This document shows positions 6,628 through 9,287 of a stretch of 9,287 nucleotides of DNA, piece by piece. The notes beneath the pieces were generated by a model, which worked only from the letters and a program-made list of their open reading frames with translations, searched no databases and had not been told where the DNA came from. Both the position numbers and the translations under genes were made by a program. Each line of letters starts with the position of its first letter. The stretch's first letter is position 1. The stretch is from Candidatus Mesolinea sp. Its GTDB lineage: Bacteria > Chloroflexota > Anaerolineae > Anaerolineales > Anaerolineaceae. Location: contig DMCS01000049.1 in assembly GCA_003445715.1 (NCBI GenBank), positions 2,518-11,804 on the forward strand, in the 5' to 3' direction.

Positions 6628-9114
6628 CTAACTCACCTCTCCACGGCCAGGCAGCTCTGGCCAAAATTGATTGATTGCTGCTTTCAAGGATTGAAACTCA
6701 GCTGATTTTAGTTCAGGGTCTGCAGCGTATACCTGCTCAGCTAAGTTGCGTGCCTTCTGCAACAGATGGACATCGGCTAAGTTTGCCATGCGCAAGTCTG
6801 GAAAGCCTGCTTGCCGCGTCCCAAGGAAATCTCCTGGTCCGCGCTGACGCAGGTCTTCCTCAGCCAGTTCAAAGCCGTCATTGGTGCGGGTCATCGCAGC
6901 TAAGCGCTCGTTTTCAGCAGCATCTTCTCGTTCCGGAATGAGAATGCAGTAAGACTGCGCTTCCCCACGCCCCACCCTGCCGCGGAATTGGTGCAGTTGC
7001 GCTAAACCAAAGCGATCTGCTCCCTCAATCACCATCACGGTAGCATTGGGCACATCCACTCCTACCTCTACTACCGAAGTAGAGACCAAGATATCATACT
7101 CTCCATTGCGAAAAGCAAGCATTACCGCGTCTTTCTCTGCCGGCTTCATGCGTCCATGCACCAAGCCTACTTTCAGGTGTGGAAAAACCTCCTCTTGCAA
7201 GGTTTGTTGTTCTTCCACAGCGGCTTTTGTCTCTTCATTCTCCCCCTGCTCAACCAACGGATAGATGATGAAGGCTTGATGCCCTTGCCGAACTTGTTCT
7301 TCAATCAGTTCATACACATTCCGGCGCTCAAAAGGATAGGCAATACGTGTTTCGACGGGCAGCCTACCAGCAGGCATTTCATCCATTATGCTCACGTCTA
7401 AATCTCCAAAGATGGTCAGCTGTAATGACCGCGGAATTGGTGTGGCAGTCATCACCAATAAATGAGGATTATTCCCTTTACTGCGGAGGGCTGCGCGTTG
7501 TTCCACACCAAAACGGTGCTGCTCGTCCACTACGACCATTTGTAAGTTTTGGAAGGTAACAGGCTCTTCGATTAATGCATGCGTCCCGATAAGCAGCTTG
7601 ACGGAGCCGTCTTGGAGTCCCTCGGAGATTTCACGCCGCTCCGAGGGGCTAGTATCTCCGGTAAGCAAGCGCACCTGTTCCGGCCTGAGAAAAGCCGCCC
7701 CATATCTTCCTGGCTGTGTTGTCAATTTGAGGACGGTCTGATAATGCTGCTCAGCTAAGATGCTGGTCGGCGCCATCAGAGCGGCTTGTGCGCCTCCTGC
7801 GATCACAATGGACATGCCTAAAACTGCCACGATGGTCTTACCAGAGCCAACATCGCCTTGCAGTAAACGGTTCATCGGGTGCGCCCTGGCAAGATCAGCG
7901 CGAATCTCGTCAAGTGCTTGTCGCTGCGCGTTGGTGAGAGCATACGGTAGATTTTCAATCCGTTCTGCTAACCAGCTATCTTCGACAATATACGGTGTGC
8001 CTTCCAAGCCTTGCCATTGGCGTTTCTGTTGGATCACACCTAATTGGAGCAAGAAAAGCTCGTCAAAAGCCAATCGGTATTGTGCTTGTTTAATCTTTTC
8101 CTGAGAATCAGGAAAGTGAATTTGCACAAGAGCTTCTTGCAAGGGTATGACCTCTGCTTGCTTTTGGAGAGAATTCGGCAGATAGTCGGGTATGCGCTCT
8201 GCCCAATAGTGCACGACGTTAAATTGCGTCTTGCGCAGCCAACGTTGTGTGATTTGTGCTGTAAGTGGATAAATCGGCACAATGCGATTGGTGTTGAGTT
8301 GCTGCTGGTCAATAGGCTCGTAATCAGGGTGGTAAAGCACGGGTCTGCCACGATAATTATCTACCTTCCCAGAAATAGAAATAAAAACCCCAGGCTTGAG
8401 GTAACGCGTGACGTAGGTCTGATTGAACCACAATAAACGCAGCACACCGGTGGTATCTGAAACAATCACCTCGGTCATCAAACGACCCCGGTTTTGCCGC
8501 AAGACTTGTACATCGATAACCTTGGCAATAATGGTAACTTCTTCTCCATAATGCAGCTGATTGATGGGCTTGAGCTGGGAATAATCTTCGTACCGTCGCG
8601 GGAATAGATAAAGCAGATCCCGTATGGTGCGTACGCCTAATCTTTCCAAGTTGACAGCCTGCTTCTCCCCGATGCCGCGAATGACGCTGACAGGTGCATC
8701 CAACCCCACGGTTGAAGCTGCATGTGAGCGGTTGCTGCCAACCGATCGCCTCTTAGACGGCTGGGGTCGAGTCGTTTTTTGGGGTTGTTCGTCGATTTTA
8801 GGCTCAGCAGGTGATCGGGTTTCCTGATTAGGCTCTACTGCTGGCAGTTTTTCGATGCTACTTATGCCCAACACCTTGCCAACTTCAATCAAGGACTGGC
8901 GGCGCTCTTCAGCATTTAACGCTTCGTAGTCTTTAAGTTTGGCACTCACTTCTATTATCTGCGCTTCAGGCAGGGCAGCCTCGCGCGCATCACTAAGCAA
9001 ATTTACAGCTAATTTTTGCATGCCCCCAAAAACCGCTCTGTTGGTATACCCTAACTTGGCTTCCAATTTGAAGATCTTGGCATATTTTTCGGCTAAAGCG
9101 TCCATAAGCATCAT
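6628..9114 (-). CDS. recG: ATP-dependent DNA helicase RecG, long form
   Basis: RecG remodels stalled replication forks and branched recombination intermediates. This 828-residue version carries ~140 extra N-terminal residues: a helical domain (1-90) and a Pro/Lys/Gln-rich low-complexity linker (~92-138). Then come a helix-hairpin-helix-like start (RGIGEKQAVNLERLGV, ~146-161) and the wedge OB fold (~185-265), which grips the fork. The superfamily 2 motor shows a Q-motif-like YALTNAQRQAL (391-401), Walker A GDVGSGKT (420-427), DEQH box (530-533), TATPIPRSL and motif VI QFRGRVGRG (709-717). The translocation TRG motif RGPGDFLGTRQAG is at 758-770. All key residues are present, so it should be active. 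ATG 9114, 9111 or 9105 are all possible starts and none has a Shine-Dalgarno site. Long N-termini are also known in Thermotoga and Deinococcus RecG. First gene of the recG-coaD operon. Confidence 0.97.
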   Translation of the reverse strand: MMLMDALAEKYAKIFKLEAKLGYTNRAVFGGMQKLAVNLLSDAREAALPEAQIIEVSAKLKDYEALNAEERRQSLIEVGKVLGISSIEKLPAVEPNQETRSPAEPKIDEQPQKTTRPQPSKRRSVGSNRSHAASTVGLDAPVSVIRGIGEKQAVNLERLGVRTIRDLLYLFPRRYEDYSQLKPINQLHYGEEVTIIAKVIDVQVLRQNRGRLMTEVIVSDTTGVLRLLWFNQTYVTRYLKPGVFISISGKVDNYRGRPVLYHPDYEPIDQQQLNTNRIVPIYPLTAQITQRWLRKTQFNVVHYWAERIPDYLPNSLQKQAEVIPLQEALVQIHFPDSQEKIKQAQYRLAFDELFLLQLGVIQQKRQWQGLEGTPYIVEDSWLAERIENLPYALTNAQRQALDEIRADLARAHPMNRLLQGDVGSGKTIVAVLGMSIVIAGGAQAALMAPTSILAEQHYQTVLKLTTQPGRYGAAFLRPEQVRLLTGDTSPSERREISEGLQDGSVKLLIGTHALIEEPVTFQNLQMVVVDEQHRFGVEQRAALRSKGNNPHLLVMTATPIPRSLQLTIFGDLDVSIMDEMPAGRLPVETRIAYPFERRNVYELIEEQVRQGHQAFIIYPLVEQGENEETKAAVEEQQTLQEEVFPHLKVGLVHGRMKPAEKDAVMLAFRNGEYDILVSTSVVEVGVDVPNATVMVIEGADRFGLAQLHQFRGRVGRGEAQSYCILIPEREDAAENERLAAMTRTNDGFELAEEDLRQRGPGDFLGTRQAGFPDLRMANLADVHLLQKARNLAEQVYAADPELKSAEFQSLKAAINQFWPELPGRGEVS
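6633..6642 (-). promoter_or_regulatory. coaD ribosome binding site embedded in the recG 3' end
   Basis: GGAGAGGTGA on the - strand encodes the recG C-terminus (Gly-Glu-Val-Ser) and ends 5 nt before the coaD ATG. The recG TAG and the coaD ATG are adjacent (TAGATG), an arrangement typical of translational coupling by terminating ribosomes. Confidence 0.85.
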
Positions 9115-9125
9115 TTTGTATGTTA

Positions 9126-9131
9126 ATCATA
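9126..9131 (-). promoter_or_regulatory. Candidate -10 box (TATGAT) for recG
   Basis: TATGAT on the - strand lies 11 nt before the first recG ATG (9114). No clear -35 is seen. If used, transcription would begin only ~5 nt before the ATG, which would fit the lack of a ribosome binding site. Confidence 0.3.
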
Positions 9132-9159
9132 CTCGAATTAAATTAGAACGAGGGTGTTG

Positions 9160-9193
9160 AAAAAAAACTCATCGAGGATCTCTCACTCTCCTC
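9160..9193 (-). terminator. Weak terminator-like hairpin entering from the right edge
   Basis: On the - strand GAGGA (9189-9193) pairs with TCCTC (9174-9178) around a 10-nt loop. After six bases comes a run of eight T (complement of 9160-9167). The stem is short, so this is only suggestive of the end of a - strand transcript from outside the window, upstream of recG. Confidence 0.25.
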
Positions 9194-9232
9194 TGTCTAA
9201 AATATGGACATTTGAAACAGTTACAAACATTG

Positions 9233-9246
9233 GTTAATCGATTACA
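9233..9246. promoter_or_regulatory. LacI-family operator-like palindrome
   Basis: TAATCGATTA (9235-9244) is a perfect 10-bp palindrome with a central CG, inside GTTAATCGATTACA. The right half matches the LacI/CcpA-type half-site (NTNWCA) and the left half matches partly. It could regulate a gene beyond the right edge. A chance palindrome in AT-rich DNA is a fair alternative. Confidence 0.2.
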
Positions 9247-9287
9247 TCCAAATTTTTCAAAGTAAAGAATTTCAATCTGCCCTCACC

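Noticed and set aside
8044..8436. 130-residue + strand open frame inside recG
   Set aside because: It is entirely antisense to the conserved RecG wedge and motor region, with no ribosome binding site and no domain seen.
9115..9287. tRNA or other structured RNA at the right edge
   Set aside because: No cloverleaf arms, no TTCGA-type T-loop context and only short weak hairpins are present.

Overview
The window looks like ordinary chromosomal DNA of a moderate-GC bacterium, most likely a member of the Chloroflexota (Anaerolineae-like). This placement is an inference. It rests on a tetratricopeptide-type membrane protein with a long Thr-Pro linker, a RecG about 130 residues longer than the E. 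coli form, a Lon with a divergent N-terminal domain, and a small coiled-coil protein next to coaD that resembles proteins known from Chloroflexota and Actinobacteria. I see no tRNA, rRNA, CRISPR array, transposase, integrase or prophage gene.

Layout. The left part (1-5496) is read on the + strand: the 3' part of a TPR / transmembrane / Thr-Pro linker / SH3-like protein (1-1479), a strong intrinsic terminator (1498-1538), folC (1578-2948), a short spacer with two TATAAT boxes, and lon (2998-5496). The right part (5513-9114) is read on the - strand in the order recG, coaD, then a DivIVA-like / F0-b-like coiled-coil gene. The two groups converge with 16 bp between their stop codons. The best intrinsic terminator for the - strand group lies inside the last codons of lon. 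The right edge (9115-9287) is AT-rich and has no convincing gene. It holds a possible -10 box for recG, a weak terminator-like hairpin for - strand transcription coming from outside the window, and a LacI-type operator-like palindrome.

How the genes work together. This is mostly a housekeeping neighbourhood rather than one pathway: folate polyglutamylation (FolC), protein quality control (Lon), replication-fork rescue (RecG) and coenzyme A synthesis (CoaD). recG and coaD are tightly coupled: the coaD ATG directly follows the recG stop and its ribosome binding site is inside recG. The small coiled-coil gene follows coaD after 113 bp and has its own strong ribosome binding site. The most worthwhile uncharacterised items are this coiled-coil protein and the membrane protein at the left edge. 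I did not find evidence for a new defence, mobile or biosynthetic system here.
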